Positions 49,850 to 58,842 of a stretch of 64,000 nucleotides of DNA are shown piece after piece; position 1 is the stretch's first letter; every line of letters begins with the position of its first letter. Both the position numbers and the translations under genes were made by a program. The notes under the pieces were generated by a model. That model was given only the letters and a program-made list of their open reading frames with translations, did not search any database and was not told the origin of the DNA. This DNA is from Streptomyces albiflavescens (GTDB taxonomy: Bacteria; Actinomycetota; Actinomycetes; Streptomycetales; Streptomycetaceae): contig NZ_BMMM01000008.1 of NCBI RefSeq assembly GCF_014645835.1, positions 180,901-244,900 on the forward strand. Direction: 5' to 3'.

Positions 49850-52585
49850 ATGTCCCCCATTCCCCGCAGGTCCCTTCTCAAGGCGGCCGCCGTCGCCGGA
49901 GCCGCCGCCCAGTTCAGCTGGGCGCTGGGCAGTACGAACGCGCAGGCCGCCCCCGGAGCGGAGGCCGCGGACGCCGACCCCGTGACCCTCGACTGGCTGG
50001 AGAACGGTGGGCTGGGCGCCGCACCCGGCTCCACCCTCGGCGTGCCCTGGCCCAAGGGCACCTACCAGGAGGACCAGAACTTCGCGCTGACGGACATGGA
50101 CGGCAAGTCCGTCCCCGTGCAGTCGTGGCCGATCGCCTACTGGCCGGACGGGTCACTCAAGTGGACGGCCCACGCGGTGAGTTCGGGCTCCGGCAAGCTC
50201 ACCTTGAGCGCCGGTGAGGCCGCCGTACCCGACAAGAAGGTCACCGTCGACACGAGCGGCGGGACCATCGACGTCTCCACCGGTGTCATCACGGCGAAGA
50301 TCGGCAAGGACGGCTCCACGCTCGTCAAGTCGGTCACCCGCGGCTCCACCGAGATCGCCAGGAACGGCAAGCTCGTCCTGATCCGCCAGCCCGAGATCGA
50401 GGACGAGGACCAGGGCTCGGTGAAGACCGAGCGCTTCGACGGCGCCATCTCGTCGGTCACCGTCGAGCAGGAGGGCCCGGTCCGTGCCGTCGTCCGCATC
50501 GACGGCAAGCACCACAAGGGCGACCGGAGTTGGCTGCCGTTCTCGATCCGGCTGTACTTCTACGCGGGTGCCGACTCCTTCCGCATGGTGCACACCATCA
50601 CCTTCGACGGGAAGCAGGAGCCGGGGAAGGCGAGCGGCGACTTCGTCCGCGGGCTCGGCGTCCGCTTCACCGTGCCGATGCGAGATGCCTCGTACGACCG
50701 CCACATCCGCATCGGCGGCGACGGGACCGGTCTGCTGCGCGAGGCGGTCAAGGGCATCACCGGGCTGCGCCGCGACCCGGGCGCGGCCGTGCAGGCCGCC
50801 CAGTTCGCGGGGGAGAAGCTGCCCGACCCGTCGACCTGGGACCAGCGGGTGACCACCCGGCTCCAGTACATCCCCGAGTGGGGCGACTACACCCTCGCCC
50901 AGCTCTCCGCCGACGGCTTCACGCTGCGCAAACGGACGACGAAGGGGTACGGCTGGATCGGCGCGGGCGGCGGACGGCGCGCGTCGGGCTTCGGTTACGT
51001 CGGCGGTCCGAGCGGCGGATTCTCCTTCGGGCTGCGGGACTTCTGGGAGAAGTTCCCGGCGCAGCTCGACATCCGGGACGCCCACACCGACGAGGCCGAG
51101 GTCACCCTCTGGCTCTGGTCGCCCGAGGCCCAGCCCATGGACCTGCGCTTCTACCACGACGGCATGGGCCAGGACACCTACGCCGAGCAGCTCGAAGGCC
51201 TCAACATCACCTACGAGGACTACGAGCCCGGTTTCGGCACCCCCTACGGCATCGCCCGCACCTCCGAACTCCTCTTCTGGGCCAACGAGTCGACGCCGAC
51301 CCCCGAGAAGCTCGCCGAACAGGTCGAAGCGGTACGGGTGTTGCCGCAGCTCGCCGCCCCGGCGAAGCAGCTCATCAAGGCGAAGGTCTTCGGCCCCGGC
51401 CTCTACTCCGAGCCCGACCGCACCACGCCCGCCAAGGCGAAGATCGAGGACCACCTCGACTTCCTCTTCACCTATTACAAGGACCAGGTGGAGATGCGCC
51501 GTTGGTACGGCTTCTGGGACTACGGCGACATCATGCACTCGTACGACCCGGTCAGGCACCAGTGGCGATACGACGTGGGCGGCTATGCCTGGGACAACTC
51601 CGAGCTGTCGCCCGACCTTTGGCTGTGGTTCGCGTACATACGAAGTGGCCGCTCGGACATCTTCCGCTTCGCCGAGGCGATGACCCGGCACACCGGCGAG
51701 GTCGACGTCTACCACCTCGGCCAGTGGGCGGGCCTCGGCACCCGGCACGGCGTCCAGCACTTCGCCGACAGCGCCAAGCAGCAGCGCATCGCCAACACCA
51801 CGTACCGCCGCTACTACTACTTCCTCACCGCGGACGAGCGGGTCGGCGACCTCATGCACGCCAACGTCGACTCCGACGAGACGTTCCTGGTGCTCGACCC
51901 GATCCGCAAGATCCGCACCGAGCCGTACACGCCCGACCGGCATGCGCTGTCGATCGGTTTCGGCACGGACTGGAGCGGGCTCGTGTCGGCGTGGCTGACG
52001 GAGTGGGAGCGCAAGGGGCCGAAGTGGGAGAAGGCCAAGGCACGCGTGCTGTCGACGATGGAGACCATCGCCGCCCAGCCCAATGGATTCGTGCAGGGCA
52101 GCGGGCTGTACGACCTCGACACGGGCAAGTTCGCGATCGCCACGACGCCCGTGGTCGGCGTCTCGCACCTCTCGGCGGTCTTCGGGCTCAACGAGCTGTG
52201 CGCCGAGCTCATCGACCTCGTCGACATGCCGAAGTTCAAGGACGCGTACCTCGACTACTGCCGTTACTTCAACGCCACCAAGGCCGAGCAGGCCGCACGC
52301 TACGGCTCCCATTTCGGCACGCTTCTGCTCTTCCAGGGGCACTCGCGCCTCGACGCGTACGCCGCCGTACAGACCGGCGACGCGAAGCTCGCCACGCGCG
52401 CGTGGAGCAAGTTCTACAACTCCGACGGCTACACGGAGTCCTCGCCCTGGAAGACGGAGAAGCTGAGCGGTCCGGTCACCCTGGTGCCGGGCAGCGAGGC
52501 CAACTGGGTCTACACGAACGACACCGCGCTGTACGGCCTCGCCGCCATCGAGAACCTGGCACTGCTGGGCGACAAGATGCCGTAG
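49850..52585 (+). CDS. Secreted exo-rhamnogalacturonan-lyase-like enzyme
   Basis: The 911-residue product has a twin-arginine signal (PRRSLLKAAAVAGAAAQFSW, then NAQA-AP). A beta-rich N-terminal part (YWPDGSLKWTAHAV, GPVRAVVRIDGKH, LYFYAGADSFRMVHTI) and an alpha-helical toroid-like second half (RRWYGFWDYGDIMHSYDP, WDNSELSPDLWLWFAYIRSG, YHLGQWAGLGTRHG) recall the PcRGLX / polysaccharide lyase family 26 proteins that cut pectin rhamnogalacturonan. I am fairly but not fully sure of the family. It would trim oligomers outside the cell for the importer upstream. ATG at 49850 with GGAAAGG. Confidence 0.65.
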   Translation: MSPIPRRSLLKAAAVAGAAAQFSWALGSTNAQAAPGAEAADADPVTLDWLENGGLGAAPGSTLGVPWPKGTYQEDQNFALTDMDGKSVPVQSWPIAYWPDGSLKWTAHAVSSGSGKLTLSAGEAAVPDKKVTVDTSGGTIDVSTGVITAKIGKDGSTLVKSVTRGSTEIARNGKLVLIRQPEIEDEDQGSVKTERFDGAISSVTVEQEGPVRAVVRIDGKHHKGDRSWLPFSIRLYFYAGADSFRMVHTITFDGKQEPGKASGDFVRGLGVRFTVPMRDASYDRHIRIGGDGTGLLREAVKGITGLRRDPGAAVQAAQFAGEKLPDPSTWDQRVTTRLQYIPEWGDYTLAQLSADGFTLRKRTTKGYGWIGAGGGRRASGFGYVGGPSGGFSFGLRDFWEKFPAQLDIRDAHTDEAEVTLWLWSPEAQPMDLRFYHDGMGQDTYAEQLEGLNITYEDYEPGFGTPYGIARTSELLFWANESTPTPEKLAEQVEAVRVLPQLAAPAKQLIKAKVFGPGLYSEPDRTTPAKAKIEDHLDFLFTYYKDQVEMRRWYGFWDYGDIMHSYDPVRHQWRYDVGGYAWDNSELSPDLWLWFAYIRSGRSDIFRFAEAMTRHTGEVDVYHLGQWAGLGTRHGVQHFADSAKQQRIANTTYRRYYYFLTADERVGDLMHANVDSDETFLVLDPIRKIRTEPYTPDRHALSIGFGTDWSGLVSAWLTEWERKGPKWEKAKARVLSTMETIAAQPNGFVQGSGLYDLDTGKFAIATTPVVGVSHLSAVFGLNELCAELIDLVDMPKFKDAYLDYCRYFNATKAEQAARYGSHFGTLLLFQGHSRLDAYAAVQTGDAKLATRAWSKFYNSDGYTESSPWKTEKLSGPVTLVPGSEANWVYTNDTALYGLAAIENLALLGDKMP

Positions 52586-52609
52586 CCGTACGCCCTTCGA
52601 GGACGTGCC

Positions 52610-52819
52610 AGGGCCTGTCGTCACATTCCCGTCGTCGCCCGAAGGGCGGCCCTGCGGCGTCTGGTGCGTGCTCTCGGCGTGCCGGGCGGAAGTCCTCGTA
52701 CTGGACGTACTTGGGCTTTCGCCCGGTGCGGCGAGTGGGGGCACCTCCCACGCCCTTAAGGCAGTGGGGGAGCGTGCCAGGCGTCGCGGGGCAGACGGGA
52801 ATGTGACGACAGGCCCTAG
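52610..52819. repeat. MITE-like repeat (copy 3, complete)
   Basis: Perfect 24-bp terminal inverted repeats, AGGGCCTGTCGTCACATTCC... at 52610-52633 and its complement at 52794-52817, enclose a 160-bp core. CTAG closes the right end (52816-52819); the left end is CCAG, one base from CTAG. A 37-bp secondary repeat (GTGGGGGCACCTCCCAC type) is nested near 52735-52771. There is no coding capacity. Confidence 0.88.
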
Positions 52820-55320
52820 TCCATCCTTCCCAGCACCTCCCGCACCCGCCGCGCGTCGCGGATCCGCTGCTCGTACGTCGCACCCAGTGCGAGCAGCAGC
52901 AGACCGGCGAGTGCGGGAGGTACCCAACGGGGCAGCGCGTCGACCACCTGCACGATGTACGGGGCGAGTTCGTGCAGCGCGTCCAGCGCGAGCACGGTGC
53001 CGCCCAGTACGAGCGGCGCCTGGAGACGGTTCCGGGCGCCCACGAGGGTGACCAGGAGCGCCGCCGCGCCGAGCAGCAACGGACGCGACCAGTGGGCGTC
53101 GCCCCACGCCGCGAACAGGCTCGGCACGAGTGTGGCGGACAGCCCCGGTCCATACGCCGTCCACGACGAGACCTGGGGATCCTTGCGGCGCCTGACCACC
53201 CCCAGCAGCAGCGCCGGGACGGTCACCGGGAGGGTGTACGCCTCCGGGGAGTCGATGCCCCAGGCCGCCAGACGGACCCAGGTGGCCGACACGAACAGGG
53301 CGGCGGCCGCGTATCCGACGGAGCGTCGGTCCTCCCGTACGGCAGTGCCCGTGGCGATCACGCCGCAGAGCGCCAGCACCAGGGCCAGCATCGGGGGATC
53401 GGTGACCGTGAGCGCGATGGCGAGCAGACCCGCGACGGCTCCCGTCACCTCCACCGGCACGGCCACGGACGCGGCGTTCAGGCGCGCCGCGAGGAGGGCC
53501 GCGCCGACCGGCACCACGAGGACGAGCAGCGCGGTGTGCTGCGGCAGCCAGCCGAGGGAGCCTCCCGCGGCGCAGGCCAGGGCGGTGGTGTACGCGAGAG
53601 AGGCGGGCGCCGCGATCGGGCCGAGCCCCGGGCGCCACGCCGCGGCCGCGAACAGGACGGTCAGTGCGGCGAGGACGGTGAGGGTCGCACCCTCGGTGGC
53701 CAGCGAGAGGAATGCGAGGCCGAGGGAGGTGAGGAGGGCCAGCAGGAGCGGGGGCGCCTGGGTCCGGGCCGCGCGGGCGGCGCACACCAGAGCGGCCACC
53801 GTCGTGAGACCCTGCGCCGACAGACCTGCGACGTAGGGGAGTTCGAGAGCCGCGGGGAGCACGAGCACCGTAGCCCAGGCCAGCGTCAGCGCGCAGGTCA
53901 GGGCCTGGGGACGCCAGGCGGCGGCGCGGACCGCCACCACGAGGACTCCGGCGACGAGCGCGAGGACGAGGGGTGCCGTGGCCGCGTCGGCGGGCCAGGG
54001 CAGGTCCGTCGTCACCGCGTCCCGGGCGGACGTCGGCGCGCCCGACCAGATCTTCTCTGCCCAGCCGACCGGGCCCAGGAGGGCGATGGCGACCAGCGGC
54101 AGCGCCCACACCACCGCCACGGCCTGCACGGACCCGGAGGCCCAGGCCAGGCCGCGTCGCACCGGCTCGGGCAGGCGGGTGCGTACGGCGGCCAACAGGG
54201 CCATGCCGCACGCCAGATGGCCGGGAACCGTCCATTCGTCGGGCAGCGACGGGCGCAGGACGCCGCCGAGCGCGGCGACGGTGATGAGTCCGCCCGCCAG
54301 GGCGAGGCCGGTCGCGGCGTTCGGCTTCGGGGCGTGCCAGGCCGCCGCCAGGGCGATCGCCGCGGCAAGGAGGAGGAGCGCCGCCGCACGGGCGGCGGCG
54401 CTCGGGCCGGAGGCTGTCCAGGACAGCCAACCGGCGGCAAAGGTGCCCCAGCCGCCCAGCCCGTACGCGCCGACGGCGGCGACCACACGGACGGACGTCA
54501 CGGGGATGCGCAGCGCGACCAACGCGTCGAACGCTGCCGTCACCAGCAGCGCGGCCGTGACGGTGCGGGCGCCCGCGTCGGCCGCCGCCGCCCAGAGGAG
54601 CAGCGGGAGCTGGGCCGCGGCCACCGCGGTGGGCAGGGGCAGTCGCAGGGGGAGCGTGGGGAGACGTACGCCGGTGGTGGCCTCGCGCTCTCCGGCGCCT
54701 GTGGTGTCTGTCCGCTCTCCCGCACGGGTGGTGCCCGTCCGCGGTCCGGCAGGCCGGTGCAGCGCGCCCACGGCGAGACCGTACGCCGCCCACACCACGG
54801 CCAGCACCGCCGACGCGATCGCCGCGTACCCGAGTCCGTCGGTGTCCGTCAGTGCGACCTCGTGCAGCGCGTAGACATCGAGGACCGTCAGCGCGAGGCC
54901 GAGTCCCGCCACCGACTCGGCCGTAGAGCGCAGTCCGCGGCCGAGGAGGAGCACGGGCGTACCGAGCGCGGCCAGCGTCACCGCGCCGAGAACCAGTGCC
55001 CGCCCGGCGATCCCGAGGTGCCCCCAGCTGACGACCGTGAACGCGACGGCGGCCACGGTCAGCAGGATGCCGCCGAGCAGCAGGAGCACGTTCTGGACGC
55101 CGGGTGCGGTGGTCTCGGGCCGACGTACGGGGACGGCCTGGGGTGCGGGGACGGCGCGGGGTACGGGGACGGCCTGGGGCGCGGGCTGTGCGGGGGCCGG
55201 CCGCAGGGCCGCGACCAGCCAGGCGCGGCGTGCCAGCAACAGGGCTCGGCGCGCGTCGAGTTGCCGCAGCTCGGCGTCGAGGAGTCGCAACTCCTCGGCC
55301 GGGGGCGGGATGTGGGTCAT
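52816..55320 (-). CDS. Large multi-helix membrane protein (SCO7613-like)
   Basis: The 834-residue product begins with a predicted coiled-coil (EELRLLDAELRQLDARRALL), then a Pro/Ala/Val linker with VPAPQAVPV repeats, and roughly 25 hydrophobic segments through to the C-terminus. It resembles the large membrane proteins named after SCO7613 in Streptomyces; their function is unknown. It ends with a polar helix (RRVREVLGRMD). The ATG at 55320 was chosen; one at 55356 is in frame. Its TAG stop (52816-52818) is part of the MITE terminus. Confidence 0.75.
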   Translation of the reverse strand: MTHIPPPAEELRLLDAELRQLDARRALLLARRAWLVAALRPAPAQPAPQAVPVPRAVPAPQAVPVRRPETTAPGVQNVLLLLGGILLTVAAVAFTVVSWGHLGIAGRALVLGAVTLAALGTPVLLLGRGLRSTAESVAGLGLALTVLDVYALHEVALTDTDGLGYAAIASAVLAVVWAAYGLAVGALHRPAGPRTGTTRAGERTDTTGAGEREATTGVRLPTLPLRLPLPTAVAAAQLPLLLWAAAADAGARTVTAALLVTAAFDALVALRIPVTSVRVVAAVGAYGLGGWGTFAAGWLSWTASGPSAAARAAALLLLAAAIALAAAWHAPKPNAATGLALAGGLITVAALGGVLRPSLPDEWTVPGHLACGMALLAAVRTRLPEPVRRGLAWASGSVQAVAVVWALPLVAIALLGPVGWAEKIWSGAPTSARDAVTTDLPWPADAATAPLVLALVAGVLVVAVRAAAWRPQALTCALTLAWATVLVLPAALELPYVAGLSAQGLTTVAALVCAARAARTQAPPLLLALLTSLGLAFLSLATEGATLTVLAALTVLFAAAAWRPGLGPIAAPASLAYTTALACAAGGSLGWLPQHTALLVLVVPVGAALLAARLNAASVAVPVEVTGAVAGLLAIALTVTDPPMLALVLALCGVIATGTAVREDRRSVGYAAAALFVSATWVRLAAWGIDSPEAYTLPVTVPALLLGVVRRRKDPQVSSWTAYGPGLSATLVPSLFAAWGDAHWSRPLLLGAAALLVTLVGARNRLQAPLVLGGTVLALDALHELAPYIVQVVDALPRWVPPALAGLLLLALGATYEQRIRDARRVREVLGRMD

Positions 55321-55430
55321 GCTGCGGAGTGTGGTCCCGGTCACGTTCGCCGGCATGAGTGCGCGTACTCAGGACGTACTCAGATCCGCGGACGGGCGCA
55401 CTCGGTACCGAGGGCGGGCACACTCGGTCC

Positions 55431-55877
55431 ATGGACTGGAGCCATTACCGCTTCCGCAGCGTGTGGGACCTGGCCGCGCCGCCCTCCGCCGTGTACCTCG
55501 TGCTGCAACAGGCCGAGCACTATCCCCGCTGGTGGCCCCAGGTGCGCGAGGTGATCCCTGTCGACGAGCGCAGCGGGGTCATCCGGATCCGCTCGGTGCT
55601 TCCGTACGACATGACGTTCACCGGGCGGGAGGTGCGGCGCGACCCGGCAGGCGGCGTCCTGGAGATCGCGATGTCCGGCGACATCGACGGCTGGGCGCGC
55701 TGGACGCTCACCGCGGACGGGCCGGGCACCCGTGCCCAGTACGACCAGGAGGTCGTGGTGAGCAAGCCGCTGCTGCGGCGGTTCGCCGTACCGGGGCGGC
55801 CCGTCTTCCGTGCCAACCACGCGCTGATGATGCGGGCGGGGCGGCGCGGACTCAGGGCCTACCTGGAAGCGGTTTGA
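55431..55877 (+). CDS. SRPBCC/polyketide cyclase-like protein
   Basis: The 148-residue product fits the START/Bet v1-like fold: WDLAAPPSAVYLVLQQAEHY, RWWPQVREV, MTFTGREVRRDPAG and GWARWTLTADGPGT, ending with a long C-terminal helix (ANHALMMRAGRRGLRAYLEA). Such proteins bind hydrophobic ligands; the ligand is unknown. The ATG at 55431 is divergent from the large membrane-protein gene. Its stop codon lies within the -35 element of the next tRNA gene. Confidence 0.77.
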   Translation: MDWSHYRFRSVWDLAAPPSAVYLVLQQAEHYPRWWPQVREVIPVDERSGVIRIRSVLPYDMTFTGREVRRDPAGGVLEIAMSGDIDGWARWTLTADGPGTRAQYDQEVVVSKPLLRRFAVPGRPVFRANHALMMRAGRRGLRAYLEAV

Positions 55878-55903
55878 ACGAGACCCGCCGGGACCTGTAT
55901 GGT
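55874..55903 (+). promoter_or_regulatory. Promoter of tRNA-Val (CAC), second copy
   Basis: TTGAAC (55874-55879) and TATGGT (55898-55903) are 18 bp apart, 13 bp before the tRNA. The -35 element covers the TGA stop of the preceding gene. Confidence 0.6.
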
Positions 55904-55916
55904 TCAGTGCGTTCCC

Positions 55917-55988
55917 GGGCGATTAGCTCAGTGGGAGAGCGCTTCGTTCACACCGAAGAGGTCACTGGTTCGAACCCAGTATCGCCCA
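55917..55988 (+). tRNA. tRNA-Val (CAC), second copy
   Basis: It differs from the copy at 44713 only at a D-loop base and in the T loop (GGTTCGAACCC). Anticodon CAC; acceptor GGGCGAT/ATCGCCC. No CCA is encoded. Confidence 0.95.
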
Positions 55989-55998
55989 CCCGGAGAAG

Positions 55999-56028
55999 AC
56001 CGGTCCGTCACAGACGGACCGGTTTTTC
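55999..56028 (+). terminator. Rho-independent terminator after tRNA-Val
   Basis: ACCGGTCCGTC (55999-56009) pairs with GACGGACCGGT (56013-56023) around a 3-base loop, followed by TTTT. Confidence 0.92.
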
Positions 56029-56057
56029 TGTGCTCACGGACCGATGTCTCCGTTCCT

Positions 56058-56786
56058 TCACGCCGCTGCCGCGGGAAGGTCCGGACGCAGCGGCCAGGCC
56101 GGATCCACCGCCTCCTCCGAGCCGCTGCGCGCGAACCAGGCCTGCAGTCCGCGTGCCTGTGCCGCGTGCCACACCGCTTGCAACGTGTGTAGCTCGGCCG
56201 GGGTGAGCCGCTCCAGGCGGGCCGCGAAACGGCGCCCCACCGCGCGTACGACCTCCATCGCGGCCAGCGCGTCGGCCGCCGCGTCGTGCGCCCCCTCCAG
56301 GACCACGTCGTAGTGCGCGCACAGGTCGGTGAGGGTGCGGCGGCCCTTGCGATAGCGGTCCAGATGTTTGTCTAGGACCCGGGGGTCGAGCACGCGCAGC
56401 GGCGTCGTCTCGAACCAGCGGTCCAGGGAGGAGGCGCGATGACGCCGCAACTCCCGGTCCAGCAACGTCAGATCGAAGGGCGCGTTCATCACCACGAGCG
56501 GACGGCCCGCCGCGGCCTGTTCGCCCAGCTCCCGGGCTATCTCGTCCATCACCGGCGACGGCCAGCGGCCGTTGCGCTGCAGATGTTCGTCCGTGAGCCC
56601 GTGCACTGCCGTCGCCCCCGCGGGCACCGGCACTCCCGGGTTCACCAGCCATCGGGTCACCCGCGGACGGGAACCCGGGGCATCCTGGACGACGACGGCG
56701 GCCGACACGATCCGGTCGGTCTCGACGTCCACGCCCGTGGTCTCCGTGTCGAACGCGGCCAAGGGGCCCTCGTACCAGCACGTCAT
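56058..56786 (-). CDS. DnaQ-like 3'-5' exonuclease (DEDDh)
   Basis: The 242-residue product has the DEDDh exonuclease motifs: LAAFDTETTGVD (Exo I), VMNAPFDLTLL (Exo II) and EGAHDAAADALA (Exo III with the His). This fold degrades DNA or RNA 3' ends in repair and turnover and is related to the epsilon subunit of DNA polymerase III. It is a stand-alone protein here. A Leu-rich C-terminus (LTPAELHTLQAVWHAAQARG) is of unknown role. Confidence 0.88.
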   Translation of the reverse strand: MTCWYEGPLAAFDTETTGVDVETDRIVSAAVVVQDAPGSRPRVTRWLVNPGVPVPAGATAVHGLTDEHLQRNGRWPSPVMDEIARELGEQAAAGRPLVVMNAPFDLTLLDRELRRHRASSLDRWFETTPLRVLDPRVLDKHLDRYRKGRRTLTDLCAHYDVVLEGAHDAAADALAAMEVVRAVGRRFAARLERLTPAELHTLQAVWHAAQARGLQAWFARSGSEEAVDPAWPLRPDLPAAAA

Positions 56787-56956
56787 ACGTACACAACTCC
56801 TTGTTCACCCACGGCAGCTGACGTACCGTCTTCTGCCCGTTTGGTGATACCCGGGCTGTTTGCGCCGTACGCCGGGGGGAGACAACAGAGGTACGGGTCT
56901 TTGCAGTTCAGCGGCCCGTCGCGGGGAAACACTTGGTTTGGAAGGCTGTTGGACTC

Positions 56957-57523
56957 ATGGCACTCGCGCAGCCCGAACGGGGCGGGCTGCTGCCCCAGCG
57001 GACGGCACCCCATCGCGGCACACTCGCCACCACCGCCTGCATGGAGACCTTGCAGGTGGGCTACTTGCACGCCGTCGCGGCGGCGGCGGGCTGCTCGCTG
57101 TCCCAGCCCTTTCCGGACAACGGCATCGACTGGCACGTCAGCCACAGCGCCCCCGGGCACACGGTCGACGACGAAGTCACCATCAAGGTGCAGCTCAAGT
57201 GCACGTACCAGATCCCGCCGAACCCGCCGGGGCCCGCCTTCTCCTTCACGCTCGACAACGAGCATCTGGCGAAGCTCGCCCGCACCCCGGTCTCGGTGCA
57301 CAAGATCCTGGTCGTGATGCTTGTGCCCAGGTCCCAGGACGACTGGCTGCGCGCCAGTCACGACCGACTCGACCTGCGGCACTGCTGCTACTGGACCAAC
57401 CTCGCCGGGCACGCCATCACCGGCCGGCGCAGGACCACCGTCCGAATACCGACTTCCCGGATCTTCGACGACCGGGCGCTCTGCGAGATCATGACGCGGG
57501 TCGGGACGGGAGGCAGACCATGA
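56957..57523 (+). CDS. DUF4365-like protein with a possible PD-(D/E)XK nuclease core
   Basis: The 188-residue product contains METLQVGYLHAVAAAAGCS, then FPDNGIDWHVSHS and, after a short loop, TIKVQLKCTYQ. A buried GID followed by QLK is the pattern of PD-(D/E)XK nuclease-fold proteins with Gln in the (D/E) place, as in Mrr-like enzymes. DUF4365 proteins have been grouped with this fold; I assign the family from memory. The C-terminal part (HKILVVMLVPRSQDDWL, CYWTNLAGH) is also DUF4365-like. It overlaps the next gene by four bases. Confidence 0.65.
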   Translation: MALAQPERGGLLPQRTAPHRGTLATTACMETLQVGYLHAVAAAAGCSLSQPFPDNGIDWHVSHSAPGHTVDDEVTIKVQLKCTYQIPPNPPGPAFSFTLDNEHLAKLARTPVSVHKILVVMLVPRSQDDWLRASHDRLDLRHCCYWTNLAGHAITGRRRTTVRIPTSRIFDDRALCEIMTRVGTGGRP

Positions 57524-58737
57524 CGCACCGCCCGATCGACGAAGCCCTTCGGCCGGTCAGAGAGCATCCGGCCGAAGCCCTCTGGAACGAGCCGCCCGCG
57601 CCCGGGCAGGTCGACCCCGCCGTGCTCAGCGCCCTGCTGCAGCGGCACGGCTGGCAGCGGCGCGGAGGCGCGCCGGGACGGTACGGCCGGTGGACCCCAC
57701 CCGGGCCCGGTGGCGGCGGCACCAGCCTGCTGGTGCCGGAGAGCCGGGCCTTCCCCGACAGCGACGACCTGCTCGGCGAGGCGCTCGTCGCGCTCTCCCG
57801 CAGCGGTTCGCCATCCGCGCGCGACGTGCTCGTCGCGCTCGCCGTGCCCAGCGACGAGATCCGCTGGTGGCGCGACGTCCCGACCGGGCCGGTGGGCGCC
57901 GCGCCCTGGACCGTCGAGGAGCAGCTGCGTGCGGCCGCCCGCCAGATGCTGCTCGCGGGCGCGCTGGCCACGCGCGCGCGTGCGGGCTACTACGGTGCCC
58001 GGCACCGCAGGTCCGCCTCCGCCTCCCTGGAGAACGTCCTGGTCGGCGCCGAACCCGGCGGGCGCAGACTCACTGCCTTCGTGCCCGTCGACACCGGGCG
58101 GCCGATCGCCGTCCGCCTGCACCAAGCGCTGTACGCCGCCCGCGAGGCCATCGACTACCAGCGGGCCACCGGCGGCATGGACGCCTTCGACGCGGCCGTC
58201 GAGGCGGGCGTCAGCCACGAGCTCATGGAGGCCCTGGTGGCCCTCGTCCGTGGCACCGAGGGCGCCCGGATCGCTGTCGAGTGGGCGCCCGCCGCCGGTG
58301 TCCCCGAGGGCGGTGCGACACCCGCCGAGCCCGTCGAGTTCTCGCCCGGCGACCTGCCCGTCCTGCGCGAGGCCGGAGCCCGCTATCTGCGCGAGGAGCC
58401 GTCCGTGCCGGTACGGCTCACCGGCGCCGTGGTGCGGATGCGCAGGTCGGGGCCGCGCGGCGATGGCACCGTACGGCTGCGGGTCATCGCGGGCGCCGAG
58501 GTCCCGCACGTACGCATGACGCTCGACGAGGAGGCGTACCGGATAGCGGGCCATGCCCATCTCGTCGGACTGCCGGTGCGGGTGCACGGAAGGCTGGAGA
58601 GCCGCGGCGGCTTCCGCAGGCTCACGGACGCCTCCGGAGTCGTACCCGTGCAGGTGGACGAGGCCGAGCGGGACCGGCTGATGAAGTCGCTCCAGGAGAA
58701 CCTGGACTTCTTCGAGGAGGCGTGCAGCGGGGACTGA
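57520..58737 (+). CDS. Partner protein of unknown function, possible C-terminal OB fold
   Basis: The 405-residue product has no motif I can name. Residues 1-90 include SALLQRHGWQRRGG, read as a small winged or helical domain. The centre is helix-rich (EEQLRAAARQMLLAGALATR, ALYAAREAIDYQRATGGMD). The last 90 residues alternate strands (VPVRLTGAVVRMRRSG, VRMTLDEEAYRIA, VRVHGRLESRGGFRRL, VVPVQVDE) in a way that recalls an OB-type nucleic-acid-binding domain. The ATG overlaps the DUF4365 stop, so the two proteins are made together. thrS lies about 100 bp downstream. Confidence 0.6.
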   Translation: MTHRPIDEALRPVREHPAEALWNEPPAPGQVDPAVLSALLQRHGWQRRGGAPGRYGRWTPPGPGGGGTSLLVPESRAFPDSDDLLGEALVALSRSGSPSARDVLVALAVPSDEIRWWRDVPTGPVGAAPWTVEEQLRAAARQMLLAGALATRARAGYYGARHRRSASASLENVLVGAEPGGRRLTAFVPVDTGRPIAVRLHQALYAAREAIDYQRATGGMDAFDAAVEAGVSHELMEALVALVRGTEGARIAVEWAPAAGVPEGGATPAEPVEFSPGDLPVLREAGARYLREEPSVPVRLTGAVVRMRRSGPRGDGTVRLRVIAGAEVPHVRMTLDEEAYRIAGHAHLVGLPVRVHGRLESRGGFRRLTDASGVVPVQVDEAERDRLMKSLQENLDFFEEACSGD

Positions 58738-58842
58738 GGTGGGGCCGTGGATATCCGTTTCGCGAACGGGACCCCGGGCTCGGTACGATTCCTGTCTGCG
58801 TACGCGAGTCGCGGCGCGCCCACCTTCAGGCAGGAGAGTCCG

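Noticed and set aside
50153..55432. 1759-codon open frame on the minus strand
   Set aside because: It is a shadow of the lyase-like gene and of the large membrane protein in another frame; GC-rich DNA produces long antisense frames.
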